From the NCBI GenBank assembly GCA_002429455.1, contig DIZU01000044.1, positions 1-11,201 on the forward strand: a stretch of DNA of 11,201 nucleotides. The letters run 5' to 3'. A program made the position numbers and the translations under genes. Each line of letters begins with the position of its first letter. The first letter of the stretch is position 1. Under the pieces are notes generated by a model. It saw only the letters and a list, made by a program, of their open reading frames with translations. It searched no databases and was not told where the DNA came from. Shown here piece after piece: positions 1-7,143 of this stretch. This DNA comes from Methylotenera sp. UBA6020. Its GTDB lineage: Bacteria > Pseudomonadota > Gammaproteobacteria > Burkholderiales > Methylophilaceae.

Positions 1-1264
1 GGTCTACACTGCGCATATAACGAGAGTTAAGCTGCTTAAGCTTACGTGCAAGTTTCTGGTGTTCAGGACTGGTAATGTTATGCATGGCGCGGCTGATCGA
101 CTGCTCGATATCAATGGCAGGATAATGGCCGCTCTCAGCCAGACTGCGACTTAGTACAATATGTCCATCGAGGATTGCACGTGCCGCATCGGCAATGGGG
201 TCCTGTTGATCATCACCTTCGGTAAGCACCGTGTAGAAGGCCGTGATCGAGCCTTCGCCACGCTTGCCATTACCGGTACGCTCCACCAGCGCCGGTAGCT
301 TGGCAAACACTGAAGGCGGATAACCTTTGGTGGCGGGCGGCTCACCAATGGCCAGTGCAATCTCGCGCTGTGCCATAGCATAACGGGTCAATGAATCCAT
401 GATCAGCAACACGTTTTTACCTTGATTACGGAAATTCTCGGCAATGGTGGTGGCATAGTTGGCACCTTGCAGACGCATCAGTGCTGGTGCATCGGCCGGT
501 GCTGCGACTACCACCGAACGTGCTAGCCCATCCGGACCCAGTATCTGCTCGATGAACTCCTGCACTTCACGACCACGCTCACCTATCAAGCCCACCACAA
601 TCACATCAGCAGTGGTATAGCGCGCCATCATACCCAGCAGCACACTCTTACCTACGCCTGAACCAGCGAATAAACCCATGCGCTGGCCGCGCCCAACGGT
701 GAGCATACTATTGATAGCCCGCACACCCACATCCAAAATTTCCTCGATGGGCGCACGCATTAGCGGGTTCAGTGGGCGTGCAGATAAAGGCGCGCTTTGC
801 AGCGTTTCAATCTTGCCTAGATTATCCAGTGGATTACCTGCGCCATCCACCACACGACCTAGCAGTTCATTACCGACCGGCAGATGCCGCGCACGGTCTG
901 CGACCCGTCGACGTGGCGGCTGATCATGGCGGGGCTTGGGCAGAGCCTCAGTGACCTCTAACGCAAATACCTTTGCGCCAGGCATCACGCCATCAACACT
1001 GCTTTGCGGCATCAACAACAAGCGTTCGCCATCGAAACCAACCACCTCGGCCTCCACCCGGCTGCCTTCTGTCAGAGGCACATAGCATGCGCTACCGATA
1101 GGCAGCTTGATACCAACAGCCTCCATCACCAACCCTGTCAGCTTTGTAATGCGGCCGGCGATTTCCAGAGGCTCGACAATGTGCAGTATTTCCTTGCAAT
1201 CACGAATATGGTCATGCCAGCGCTGCTGATGCAGGTTTGGCTGGGCTAGTGTTTGTTCGATCAT
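1..1264 (-). CDS. fliI: Flagellar export ATPase FliI (partial, C-terminus off window)
   Basis: FliI is the cytoplasmic ATPase of the flagellar type III export apparatus, related to the F1-ATPase beta subunit. I translated this frame by hand: it is open from an ATG at 1264 to the left edge, giving 421 complete codons. Visible landmarks are the Walker A loop GSGVGKS at residues 201-207 (lysine 206), [10 protein letters not shown] with catalytic glutamate 229 (23 residues after the lysine, the same spacing as K188/E211 in Salmonella), Walker B VLLIMD ending at Asp290, and the FliI-type [19 protein letters not shown]. The family is about 440-470 residues, so roughly 35-50 C-terminal residues are missing. 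The ATG overlaps the fliH stop as ATGA and has no clear Shine-Dalgarno sequence, which suggests translational coupling to fliH. It is presumably the fourth gene of a fliFGHI operon, with fliJ expected beyond the edge. Confidence 0.97.
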   Translation of the reverse strand, partial: MIEQTLAQPNLHQQRWHDHIRDCKEILHIVEPLEIAGRITKLTGLVMEAVGIKLPIGSACYVPLTEGSRVEAEVVGFDGERLLLMPQSSVDGVMPGAKVFALEVTEALPKPRHDQPPRRRVADRARHLPVGNELLGRVVDGAGNPLDNLGKIETLQSAPLSARPLNPLMRAPIEEILDVGVRAINSMLTVGRGQRMGLFAGSGVGKSVLLGMMARYTTADVIVVGLIGERGREVQEFIEQILGPDGLARSVVVAAPADAPALMRLQGANYATTIAENFRNQGKNVLLIMDSLTRYAMAQREIALAIGEPPATKGYPPSVFAKLPALVERTGNGKRGEGSITAFYTVLTEGDDQQDPIADAARAILDGHIVLSRSLAESGHYPAIDIEQSISRAMHNITSPEHQKLARKLKQLNSRYMRSVD

Positions 1265-1911
1265 GGCAGCAGCCAATCATTATTTTGCGCCAGCGCATCG
1301 CTGATTCTTTTCCAACGTACCGCATTGGTAGCGTCAATGTGGTTAGCGCCAGTTTCAACCAAACAGCCACCGCGCTCAACATTGTTATCTTCCTGTATCT
1401 GCCAATGCTGGCTGGATATCTCCTCTGCCATGTACTCTCGCAGCATATGCGCATCATCACGATGCACCAGGATTCTAGCTGGCTTCTGGATATGGGGCAG
1501 GTAATGAATGGCATCCATGACTACCGGCAGGAGGATGGCAGGGTCCACATTCAACTTTACTTTCAACATGGATTTAGCAATATCCAACGCCAAAGACAGC
1601 ACGTCATCCGCGATCTGCTCATCCGATTTTTCAAGCGCCTCACTGAAAGCTGCCATCAGTGTAAGAAATTGCTGTATATCCTCTTGGGCATCTTCTTTAG
1701 CTTGTGCCATACCCACGGCAAAGCCTTCCTGGATGCCTTTGGTATAGCCTTCCTTGCGCGCACTTTCAAAAATCTGTGCGATTTTTTCAGGAGCGACAAC
1801 ATCTTCCTTTGGCTTGAGCTTACTGCTACTTTGATTACCATCGGCAAACGAAGACATCTCCCATCGTTCGTAGGCGGTTTGCTGCTCTTTAGGAACGCCC
1901 ATATTAGCCAT
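1261..1911 (-). CDS. fliH: Flagellar assembly protein FliH (negative regulator of FliI ATPase)
   Basis: FliH binds and restrains FliI and docks it to the export gate and C ring. From the ATG at 1911 it has 216 residues. Near the N-terminus is a tryptophan in YERWEMSSF (residues 14-22); N-terminal Trp residues of FliH are known to contact FlhA and FliN. A GxxxGxxxGxxxG run follows (Gly55, 59, 63, 67), typical of the FliH helix. The C-terminal domain carries the conserved GGCLVET...IDAT...RWKRI pattern (181-203) that pairs with FliI. A longer reading begins with GTG at 1920, three codons upstream. I prefer the ATG because that GTG lies inside the Shine-Dalgarno sequence AGAGGTG, which sits 6 bases before the ATG. 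The fliG stop is 11 bases upstream; the C-terminal TGA overlaps the fliI start. Confidence 0.93.
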   Translation of the reverse strand: MANMGVPKEQQTAYERWEMSSFADGNQSSSKLKPKEDVVAPEKIAQIFESARKEGYTKGIQEGFAVGMAQAKEDAQEDIQQFLTLMAAFSEALEKSDEQIADDVLSLALDIAKSMLKVKLNVDPAILLPVVMDAIHYLPHIQKPARILVHRDDAHMLREYMAEEISSQHWQIQEDNNVERGGCLVETGANHIDATNAVRWKRISDALAQNNDWLLP

Positions 1912-1917
1912 ATTGAG

Positions 1918-1924
1918 CACCTCT
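1918..1924 (-). promoter_or_regulatory. Shine-Dalgarno site setting the fliH start
   Basis: On the minus strand AGAGGTG lies 6 bases upstream of ATG 1911 and overlaps the last two bases of the fliG stop codon TAG. It includes an in-frame GTG at 1920 that could be mistaken for the start. Spacing and strength favour initiation at 1911. Confidence 0.6.
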
Positions 1925-2918
1925 ATACATATTTATCGTCGCCACTGCCGCCAAGCACAATCTGACCTTCATCCGCCAGCCTGCGTATAACCTGCAGGAT
2001 TTGTTTCTGCTGCGTTTCAACTTCTGAGAGCTTGACCGGGCCTTTTGACTCCAGGTCGTCTCTCATCATTTCTGCTGCACGTGTCGACATGTTCTTGAAT
2101 ATCTTCTCACGCATTTCTGGGGTGGTACCCTTGAGCGCAATGATGAGCGTTTCCGACTGCACTTCCCTCAGCATGACCTGGATACCCTTGTCATCGATAT
2201 CTATGATGTTGTCGAACACAAACATCTCATCCATGATCTTCTGAGCAATATCGTCATCATAATTCTTCAGCCCTTCCATGAGGCTAGCTTCGGCATCGCC
2301 ACTCATAAAGTTCATGATATTGGCCGCCACCTTGATGCCACCCATAGTTTGCTTTTTGATATTCTCGTTGCCGGTCAGTAGCTTGGTCATCACATCGTTG
2401 AGTTCACGCAAGGCGACAGGTTGTACGCCATCCAGGGTTGCAATACGCAGCATTGAATCTTGGCGTAGCCGCTCGGTAAAATGACTGAGAATCTCCGAAG
2501 CCTGGTCCGGCTCCAAATGCACTAAGATGGTCGCAATAATCTGTGGATGCTCGTTCTTGATAAACTCGGATACCGTGTGTGCGTCCATCCATTTCAGGCT
2601 TTCGATGCCGCTGGCATCGCGCCTTTGCAAAATACGATTCAGCACGTTCGAAGCCTTGTCTTCACCCAGCGCTTTAGTCAGTACCGCGCGGATATACTCA
2701 TCAGAATCCATGTCCAGATTACTGCTTTTATCTGCTTCGACCAGAAATTCCGCCACCACGGTTTCCACCTCCTTGCGGCCTACGGCATTTAATGTTGCCA
2801 TCGCAGTTCCAAGTTTCTGCACTTCTTTCGGGGTGAGAAACTTCATCACTTCTGCAGCCTCATCTTCACCCAGCGCAAGCATCAGTACTGCGCTTCTCAT
2901 TACACCAGCATCACTCAT
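1923..2918 (-). CDS. fliG: Flagellar motor switch protein FliG
   Basis: FliG forms the upper C ring, links the MS ring (FliF) to FliM, and takes torque from MotA. It has 331 residues, matching the family length. The EHPQ motif in the middle domain is at 123-126. The C-terminal torque helix (about 277-301) keeps the charged residues known from Escherichia coli with an offset of one: Lys263, Arg280, Asp287 and Asp288. The equivalent of E. coli Arg297 is Lys296, so charge is retained. The end, LGGSGDDKYV, resembles the enteric C-terminus. The ATG at 2918 lies 5 bases after the fliF stop, with a purine-rich GGAAATGAG upstream inside the fliF 3' end. It is the second gene of the fliFGHI group. Confidence 0.97.
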   Translation of the reverse strand: MSDAGVMRSAVLMLALGEDEAAEVMKFLTPKEVQKLGTAMATLNAVGRKEVETVVAEFLVEADKSSNLDMDSDEYIRAVLTKALGEDKASNVLNRILQRRDASGIESLKWMDAHTVSEFIKNEHPQIIATILVHLEPDQASEILSHFTERLRQDSMLRIATLDGVQPVALRELNDVMTKLLTGNENIKKQTMGGIKVAANIMNFMSGDAEASLMEGLKNYDDDIAQKIMDEMFVFDNIIDIDDKGIQVMLREVQSETLIIALKGTTPEMREKIFKNMSTRAAEMMRDDLESKGPVKLSEVETQQKQILQVIRRLADEGQIVLGGSGDDKYV

Positions 2919-2923
2919 TTATG

Positions 2924-4576
2924 CTACTCATTTCCATTAGTCCAGGCTGCAACAACACTGGCGACCATTCTGGGGTTGTCTTTTGCCATCAGCTTAGCCT
3001 CTTCCAGACTCTGTTCATAGTTCTGGCGGGCTAACTTGTTACGATCGCCTGCACCGCTTAGATTCACGATGGCATCCTCGACTACTGGTGCTTCCAGCAA
3101 TTTTTGTGGTGGCGCTGTCAGTTTACGTAACATAGGCTTCAAAGCGCGCGAATAAATCAAGAACAACACGACAATGCCAACAATAAAACGCAAGGCATCT
3201 TTGGCATATTCTATCGTTTCAGGATCTTTCCAGAGCGGTACTTCCGGCAATATTTCGGCAGGCTCACCGGCAAATGAACTATTCACTACCGTAAGAGCGT
3301 CGCCACGTTCTTTATTAAAGCCCATCGCTTGCATAGCCAAGTCGTTGATTTGCTTTTTCTCAGCTTCGGTGAGTGGGCGATAGGTCACTTTGCCTTTTTT
3401 ATCCACGACCTGCATGTTGTTCACCACCACAGCAACATTCAAGCGCTTGATACCGCCCATGGCTTGCTGCACATAACGCACAGTCTTATCGACCTCGTAA
3501 TTGGTGGTCATGTTCTTTTGGCTGTTCACTGGCGTTGCCTCAGCGGCAGTTGCTGAAGGCGTCGCGCCAGCCGGCGAGGTGCTTGCTGGCGTTGAGATAG
3601 GCGCAGTAGCATTCGCTGGCGGCTGATTAGATAATGCACCCGGTACACCCGTTGCCGCACCGCCACTGCTGGTCTTCGACTCGTTACTTTGCATGCTGCG
3701 AATCGTCACATCGTCAGGCTTTTGATTAGGCTTATAGGTTTCTGCCGCCTGCTCCAGACTGGAAAAATCAATTTCCGCACTGGCTTCGGCACGCACGTTC
3801 TTGGCACCGACAATTGGCGTGATGATGGACTCAACGCGCTTGACGATACTTTGCTGAATGTCATCGATATACTTGAGTTGGGTCGGGTCTAGATTATTGG
3901 CACCCATTTTTTTGGAAGTATCTGACAGCAGATTGCCGTTTTGGTCAACCACTGTCACATTAGCCGCAGGTAAATCTGGCACGCTACTGGCAACCAGATG
4001 CACTACTGCACCGACCTGTTGAGCGTCCAGGCTACGGCCTGAGCGTAGATTCAATAATACCGAAGCAGTAGGTTTCTGTTGATCTCTTACAAATACCGAA
4101 GCCTTAGGAATAGCCAGATGAATCCTCGCCACCTCGACCGCACCGATTGACTGGATGCTGCGTTCCAGTTCACCTTCCAAGGCGCGCTGAAAATTAACCT
4201 GTTCAACAAATTGCGAAACACCAAATTTCTGGTTCTCCAACAATTCAAAACCGATATTGCCACCTTTTGGCAGGCCGTCAGAAGCCAGTTTCAGGCGTGC
4301 CTGGTGTACTTGAGCCGCAGGCACCAAAATTGCCGTGCCGCTCTCGGAAAACTTGTAAGGCACATTCATCTTTTCCAGCGCGGCCACAATGGCCCCACCA
4401 TCTTTATCGGTGTAGTTTGAAAACAGTATGCGGTAATCCGGCTGCTGGCTCCATAACCAGAACACGACCATCACTGCAATTACGGCAGCTACACCGGCCA
4501 CCAAGAGCAACTTGTTGCCCATTGACCCGATCACACCACCACTAGTTAAGGCCGCGTCAGTTGCTGCTGCCATCAT
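2924..4576 (-). CDS. fliF: Flagellar MS-ring protein FliF
   Basis: FliF assembles the MS ring in the inner membrane, the base on which the C ring and export gate are built. It has 550 residues, the usual length. A first transmembrane helix lies at about 23-42 and a second at about 463-477. Between them is the periplasmic YscJ/FliF ring-building region (about 46-220, including PDYRILFSNYTDKDGG at 46-61) and the FliF C domain. An Ala/Thr/Pro/Ser-rich linker at about 301-355 lies inside the periplasmic part. The cytoplasmic tail (515-550, with the NPRMVASVVAAW motif) is the FliG-binding segment. The start is a double ATG (4576 and 4573) preceded by TTGGAG. It is the first gene of the leftward operon and is divergent from fliE. 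Confidence 0.97.
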   Translation of the reverse strand: MMAAATDAALTSGGVIGSMGNKLLLVAGVAAVIAVMVVFWLWSQQPDYRILFSNYTDKDGGAIVAALEKMNVPYKFSESGTAILVPAAQVHQARLKLASDGLPKGGNIGFELLENQKFGVSQFVEQVNFQRALEGELERSIQSIGAVEVARIHLAIPKASVFVRDQQKPTASVLLNLRSGRSLDAQQVGAVVHLVASSVPDLPAANVTVVDQNGNLLSDTSKKMGANNLDPTQLKYIDDIQQSIVKRVESIITPIVGAKNVRAEASAEIDFSSLEQAAETYKPNQKPDDVTIRSMQSNESKTSSGGAATGVPGALSNQPPANATAPISTPASTSPAGATPSATAAEATPVNSQKNMTTNYEVDKTVRYVQQAMGGIKRLNVAVVVNNMQVVDKKGKVTYRPLTEAEKKQINDLAMQAMGFNKERGDALTVVNSSFAGEPAEILPEVPLWKDPETIEYAKDALRFIVGIVVLFLIYSRALKPMLRKLTAPPQKLLEAPVVEDAIVNLSGAGDRNKLARQNYEQSLEEAKLMAKDNPRMVASVVAAWTNGNE

Positions 4577-4833
4577 GCATCTCCAATTTGCTACACATCA
4601 AATGCTTCACGCATTAACCATTACTTCAAAACCGTTTAATACTCCGTATTGAAAGCAAAATCGCTTCGATGACGTATTGAATAGCATTATGCTGATTGTC
4701 TGCATTTTCAAACTTGGGAATAGAGCAATTTTCATCGACCTATTTAGCTGCTCACATCGAATCAGAAGTGTTAAATTAGTCATGGAGAAATGTAGGTTGA
4801 TATCACTAGACTCAGATGAAATGGAGGTAAACC
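4577..4833. promoter_or_regulatory. Divergent fliF / fliE promoter region
   Basis: This 257-base AT-rich stretch separates the leftward fliFGHI operon from the rightward fliE and must hold promoters for both. I see no convincing sigma-28 (TAAAGTTT / GCCGATAA) or sigma-54 (GG, 10 bases, GC) promoter on either strand. Near its centre is a dyad, GAATAG (4718-4723) and CTATTT (4740-4745), separated by 16 bases; its geometry resembles a FlhDC box. That is an inference from layout and not a firm match. Confidence 0.5.
4823..4828 (+). promoter_or_regulatory. Strong Shine-Dalgarno site of fliE
   Basis: GGAGGT lies 5 bases before the fliE ATG at 4834. It is a near-perfect anti-16S complement and supports this start. 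Confidence 0.8.
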
Positions 4834-5196
4834 ATGATAGCAGGTGGAATTGATTCAAGCAGGATAGAATCCATGCTTGCGCAACTAAAGGCTTCTGCCC
4901 AGCGCCCGCAGACCGATGCTATAGGCGGAATGGCCTCTGCAGTGGCTATGCAGAAGACTCAAGGCACAGGAAAACTAGACTTTTCTGAAGCATTAAAAGC
5001 ATCACTTAATCAGGTGAATCAGGTACAAGTCGAAGCCGAAAAGCTGGGTAAAAACTTTGCCATGGGCGATGACAGCGTCAGTCTTTCTGACGTCATGATT
5101 GCCGGACAAAAAGCTAACATCTCGTTTCAGGCTACCGTACAGGTCCGCAACAAACTGGTCTCCGCCTATCACGACATTATGAACATGCAGGTCTAA
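4834..5196 (+). CDS. fliE: Flagellar hook-basal body protein FliE (MS ring-rod junction)
   Basis: FliE joins the MS ring to the proximal rod and is among the first substrates exported. It has 120 residues, slightly longer than the roughly 105 usual in enterics. The C-terminal half holds the family pattern: an FSEALKASLNQVN helix, then SLSDVMIAGQKANISFQATV and VRNKLVSAYHDIMNMQV, the amphipathic rod-type helix. The N-terminal 45 residues are polar and low in hydrophobics, with no Sec signal, as expected for a type III export substrate. It is the only plus-strand gene, divergent from fliF and convergent with the FlhB-like gene. Its stop codon lies inside a perfect 9-bp inverted repeat (5189-5210). 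Confidence 0.95.
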   Translation: MIAGGIDSSRIESMLAQLKASAQRPQTDAIGGMASAVAMQKTQGTGKLDFSEALKASLNQVNQVQVEAEKLGKNFAMGDDSVSLSDVMIAGQKANISFQATVQVRNKLVSAYHDIMNMQV

Positions 5197-5227
5197 GCAA
5201 CCTTAGACCTAGCAACCTCAGGTCTAG
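5189..5227. terminator. Overlapping hairpins at the convergent fliE / flhB-like 3' ends
   Basis: AGGTCTAAG (5189-5197) and CTTAGACCT (5202-5210) form a perfect 9-bp stem with a 4-base loop, and the fliE stop TAA lies inside the left arm. A third arm, AGGTCTAG (5220-5227), can pair with the middle arm instead (TAGACCT/AGGTCTA, 9-base loop). No T-tract follows on either strand, so a classical intrinsic terminator is not shown. The position between convergent genes suggests a bidirectional 3'-end or mRNA-stabilising element. Confidence 0.5.
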
Positions 5228-5275
5228 TTACTAAGATCTAATCACTAACATAGCCCTGTATTTAACACGGCAAAG

Positions 5276-5288
5276 CTGACATAGTCAG
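5276..5288. repeat. Short inverted repeat over the flhB-like stop codon
   Basis: CTGAC (5276-5280), ATA, GTCAG (5284-5288) is a perfect 5-bp dyad that includes the TGA stop (5287-5285) of the leftward FlhB-like gene. It is short and could be chance. Confidence 0.3.
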
Positions 5289-5590
5289 AGTATGACATCC
5301 GCTGCATTAGCCTTGCCTTCCTCCAGCCGGTATAACCAGGCCAGAATTTCAGAAATCGCCTGATACAACGCAGGCGGGATGTGATCATCAAGATCCACCT
5401 GCATCAATAACGCGATCAGGTCCTTAGACTCATGTATGAATACATGATGCTCCTTAGCTCTGGCTATAATCTGCTCTGCAATCTGCCCACGGCCTTTGGC
5501 CACGACTTTTGGTGCATAATCACCAGTTGCATAAGCCAGAGCGATGGCTTGCTGATTGGGGTTGGTGGCATTGTAGCCGCCTTTAGTCAT
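5285..5590 (-). CDS. Stand-alone FlhB C-terminal-domain-like protein (export-switch family), degenerate NPTH
   Basis: This 101-residue protein corresponds only to the cytoplasmic domain of FlhB/YscU, the export-gate component that switches substrate specificity; the four membrane helices are absent. Residues 9-32 align without difficulty to E. coli FlhB around the cleavage site: TNPTHYAVALKY against TNPNQQAIALAY, then APKVVAKG in both. The autocleavage motif NPTH is therefore NPNQ (residues 10-13), so Asn-Pro cleavage is not expected. The rest follows the family: AEQIIARAKEHHV, then IPPALYQAISEILAWLYRLE (71-90). Small free-standing homologues are known as FlhB2 or YlqH-like proteins. Its ATG lies within the end of the fliK-type gene (8-base overlap ATGACTAA), with GGTGG upstream, so the two are probably co-translated. 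The exact role is not established; modulation of FlhB or FliK switching is an inference. Confidence 0.85.
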   Translation of the reverse strand: MTKGGYNATNPNQQAIALAYATGDYAPKVVAKGRGQIAEQIIARAKEHHVFIHESKDLIALLMQVDLDDHIPPALYQAISEILAWLYRLEEGKANAADVIL

Positions 5591-6548
5591 GCCGCACCAC
5601 CGTCAAGGCATCTAACTGTTGACCGTTCTTCACGATGGCCTCAGCCAAGTTTTGCCTTTGACTCTCAAGAATATCCAATGTTTGCGCTTGTTCCGCAAGG
5701 ATATTGATACGCATGCGTCCATCTATCAGGCTTAACCTGGCCGACACTTTGCCCATATGTGGCAAATGCAGGGTCAACTCACTCGCAATCGGTCTTGCCT
5801 CAGCCTGTTGCTCACTTGATGCCTGCTGACCAGCAGTACCTGCAGTATCTCGCTGCTGCAGATAAACATCCCAACTCATCTTTTGCCCAGGCCATACTTC
5901 GCCATGCCATGCCATGCTCTGGTTTTCCAGAAGTGCTAATTGTTGTGACACTAAAGCGGCAAGCGGCGAACTGCTTTGGTTTTGATTTTGCGGCTCCTGC
6001 ATAACAGACGCCAGAGTTCGGGAACCCTGAACCAGCTCACTCAAATGTGATTCATAAAACAGCCCACTGTTAGTCACTGCATGCTTTAGATCCTGAGCCA
6101 TGACTTGCGTATTTTTAGGGCTATGCGAGACGACGACGGCGGCCTCATAACGGGTCGAGGCTCCTGCACCCTCCGCCTCTTGCAGATACTGGCCGATTAG
6201 ATGGGCGGCCGGGCTGAGATCCGTGGTAGTACCGGCATTGCTGCTGGACATTGGTGCGAGAAAAAATGTCGGCACCGGACTATCCTGCATGTATCGCAGC
6301 AATAATGTTTGCCCAGCCTGTGCTGCCGTGCCTAACTCCATTTTAAGAATGACCCCATCAACTTTGACGTTGTATGCAGTGTCACCCACTTTTGATAATA
6401 CCTGAGCGAGATACTCTTGCCCTTTGACAAACTGCGTAGCCCTATCGCCTAGCTCCTGCGTTGTACTGCCTATGGTCTCTACAGCCAGCACCGGCATTAT
6501 TCTGGCCACTGGGTTAATACCTGAGATGTCGGGCTGTTTGACTATCAT
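5583..6548 (-). CDS. fliK: FliK-type flagellar hook-length control protein
   Basis: FliK measures hook length and triggers the export switch from rod/hook to filament substrates through the FlhB C-terminal domain. This 321-residue protein ends in the recognisable FliK C-terminal (Flg_hook) domain, about 255-320: ELTLHLPHMGKVSARLSLID, GRMRINILAE, and a final LDALTVVRHD. Before it is SGLFYESHLSELVQGSRTLA (161-180), then a Gln/Ser-rich linker (about 184-250). I recall a segment like SGLFYESH in betaproteobacterial FliK-like proteins. The start is ATG 6548; no strong Shine-Dalgarno sequence is visible (GGGTT 5 bases upstream). It overlaps the FlhB-like gene by 8 bases. In many relatives a longer FliK follows fliJ, so this may be a second, shorter paralogue; the left edge prevents checking. 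Confidence 0.85.
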   Translation of the reverse strand: MIVKQPDISGINPVARIMPVLAVETIGSTTQELGDRATQFVKGQEYLAQVLSKVGDTAYNVKVDGVILKMELGTAAQAGQTLLLRYMQDSPVPTFFLAPMSSSNAGTTTDLSPAAHLIGQYLQEAEGAGASTRYEAAVVVSHSPKNTQVMAQDLKHAVTNSGLFYESHLSELVQGSRTLASVMQEPQNQNQSSSPLAALVSQQLALLENQSMAWHGEVWPGQKMSWDVYLQQRDTAGTAGQQASSEQQAEARPIASELTLHLPHMGKVSARLSLIDGRMRINILAEQAQTLDILESQRQNLAEAIVKNGQQLDALTVVRHD

Positions 6549-6816
6549 GATGAACCCAGATTATCCTATAAAACAGTTACCCTAAAAACAGCAGCTGTGC
6601 AGCATATCAAAAGTGTTTGTCATCATCACCTTATGGGTAAAAGACACCAGTATTCAGAACAAGGACTTTCACTTGTGTTCCGTAAAATACATCTGCAAAG
6701 CCAGTTCTTGGCTTATCCGTGGAATATATGCACTAAAGCGTATTATTTCACACTTTACTTGCCAGTTTACTGGCTTAGTAAATTGGGGAAGCCAAATACT
6801 GGCTCACACGCCAATG
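6549..6816. promoter_or_regulatory. Intergenic region between fliT and the fliK-type gene
   Basis: This 268-base stretch has no credible gene. It holds three small related palindromes (6698-6804) and a weak sigma-70-like promoter for the leftward fliK-type gene: minus-strand GTGAAA (6746-6751), a 17-base spacer, and TATATT (6723-6728). I found no sigma-28 match with correct spacing. The break implies that the fliK-type gene and its partner form a transcription unit apart from fliDST. Confidence 0.35.
6698..6804. repeat. Three related short inverted repeats (AGCCA ... TGGCT core)
   Basis: AAGCCA-5-TGGCTT at 6698-6714, GCCAGT-2-ACTGGC at 6761-6774, and AGCCA-5-TGGCT at 6790-6804 are perfect dyads built on the same AGCCA/TGGCT core. 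They surround the weak promoter candidate at 6723-6751: the first falls at its predicted start point and the others lie upstream of its -35. They could be operators or hairpins after fliT. None is followed by a good T-tract. Confidence 0.5.
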
Positions 6817-7140
6817 TCAGTGACCGTAGGCGCTAGTGAGCTTTTTTTCCGTTTGCTTACTATTCATCATTGAATTTAATCTCACCATCCAAGGCGACAC
6901 CAGATTGCGTATCTCACGGTCATCAGCAAGAATGCTCTTGATACTCGCTACCTTGCGCTCACGCGCATCACTAGTGAGCGGTAGCGCATCTTCAATAATC
7001 TTGAGCGTTTCGACATGTTGGGCACAACTTCTTTCCAACTCAGTCAGCTTATCCCAATCCTGTTGTTTGGCAGCCAATAGCATTTGTTTCGTCAACTCAG
7101 CGACGGCCTCATATAAAGCAATTGTGTTGTGGTATGCCAT
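6817..7140 (-). CDS. fliT: Flagellar protein FliT (cap-protein chaperone)
   Basis: FliT is the cytoplasmic export chaperone for the cap protein FliD; in enteric bacteria it also inhibits FlhDC. The product has 107 residues and is predicted to be almost all helical. The N-terminal part has the FliT-like pattern of a first helix (YEAVAELTKQMLLAAKQQDW) followed by WDKLTELERSC (28-38), where the Trp and LxELE spacing is typical. A basic, flexible tail (SKQTEKKLTSAYGH) closes it. The sequence family is weakly conserved, so the call leans on its place directly after fliS: the ATG at 7140 is 3 bases after the fliS stop, with AAAGG upstream inside the fliS 3' end. Confidence 0.85.
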   Translation of the reverse strand: MAYHNTIALYEAVAELTKQMLLAAKQQDWDKLTELERSCAQHVETLKIIEDALPLTSDARERKVASIKSILADDREIRNLVSPWMVRLNSMMNSKQTEKKLTSAYGH

Positions 7141-7143
7141 ACA

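Noticed and set aside
1237..1965. Long plus-strand open reading frame (242 codons) opposite fliH and the fliI start
   Set aside because: It is antisense to well-supported fliH and fliI, has no recognisable domain or good ribosome binding site, and its composition is that of a shadow frame.
2527..2940. Plus-strand open frame of 137 codons opposite fliG
   Set aside because: Antisense to conserved FliG sequence, with no domain resemblance.
3600..3700. Low-complexity Ala/Thr/Pro/Ser stretch in FliF as a possible insertion or frameshift
   Set aside because: The frame is intact, total length is normal for FliF, and this periplasmic linker is variable throughout the family.
4577..4833. Sigma-54 promoter between fliF and fliE
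   Set aside because: Candidate GG...GC pairs have 7 or 12 intervening bases instead of 10 and lack the TGGCAC/TTGC context.
6597..6873. Two overlapping plus-strand open frames in and beyond the fliT to fliK-type gap
   Set aside because: No ribosome binding site or family resemblance, and both run into fliT on the opposite strand. The gap is better explained as regulatory.
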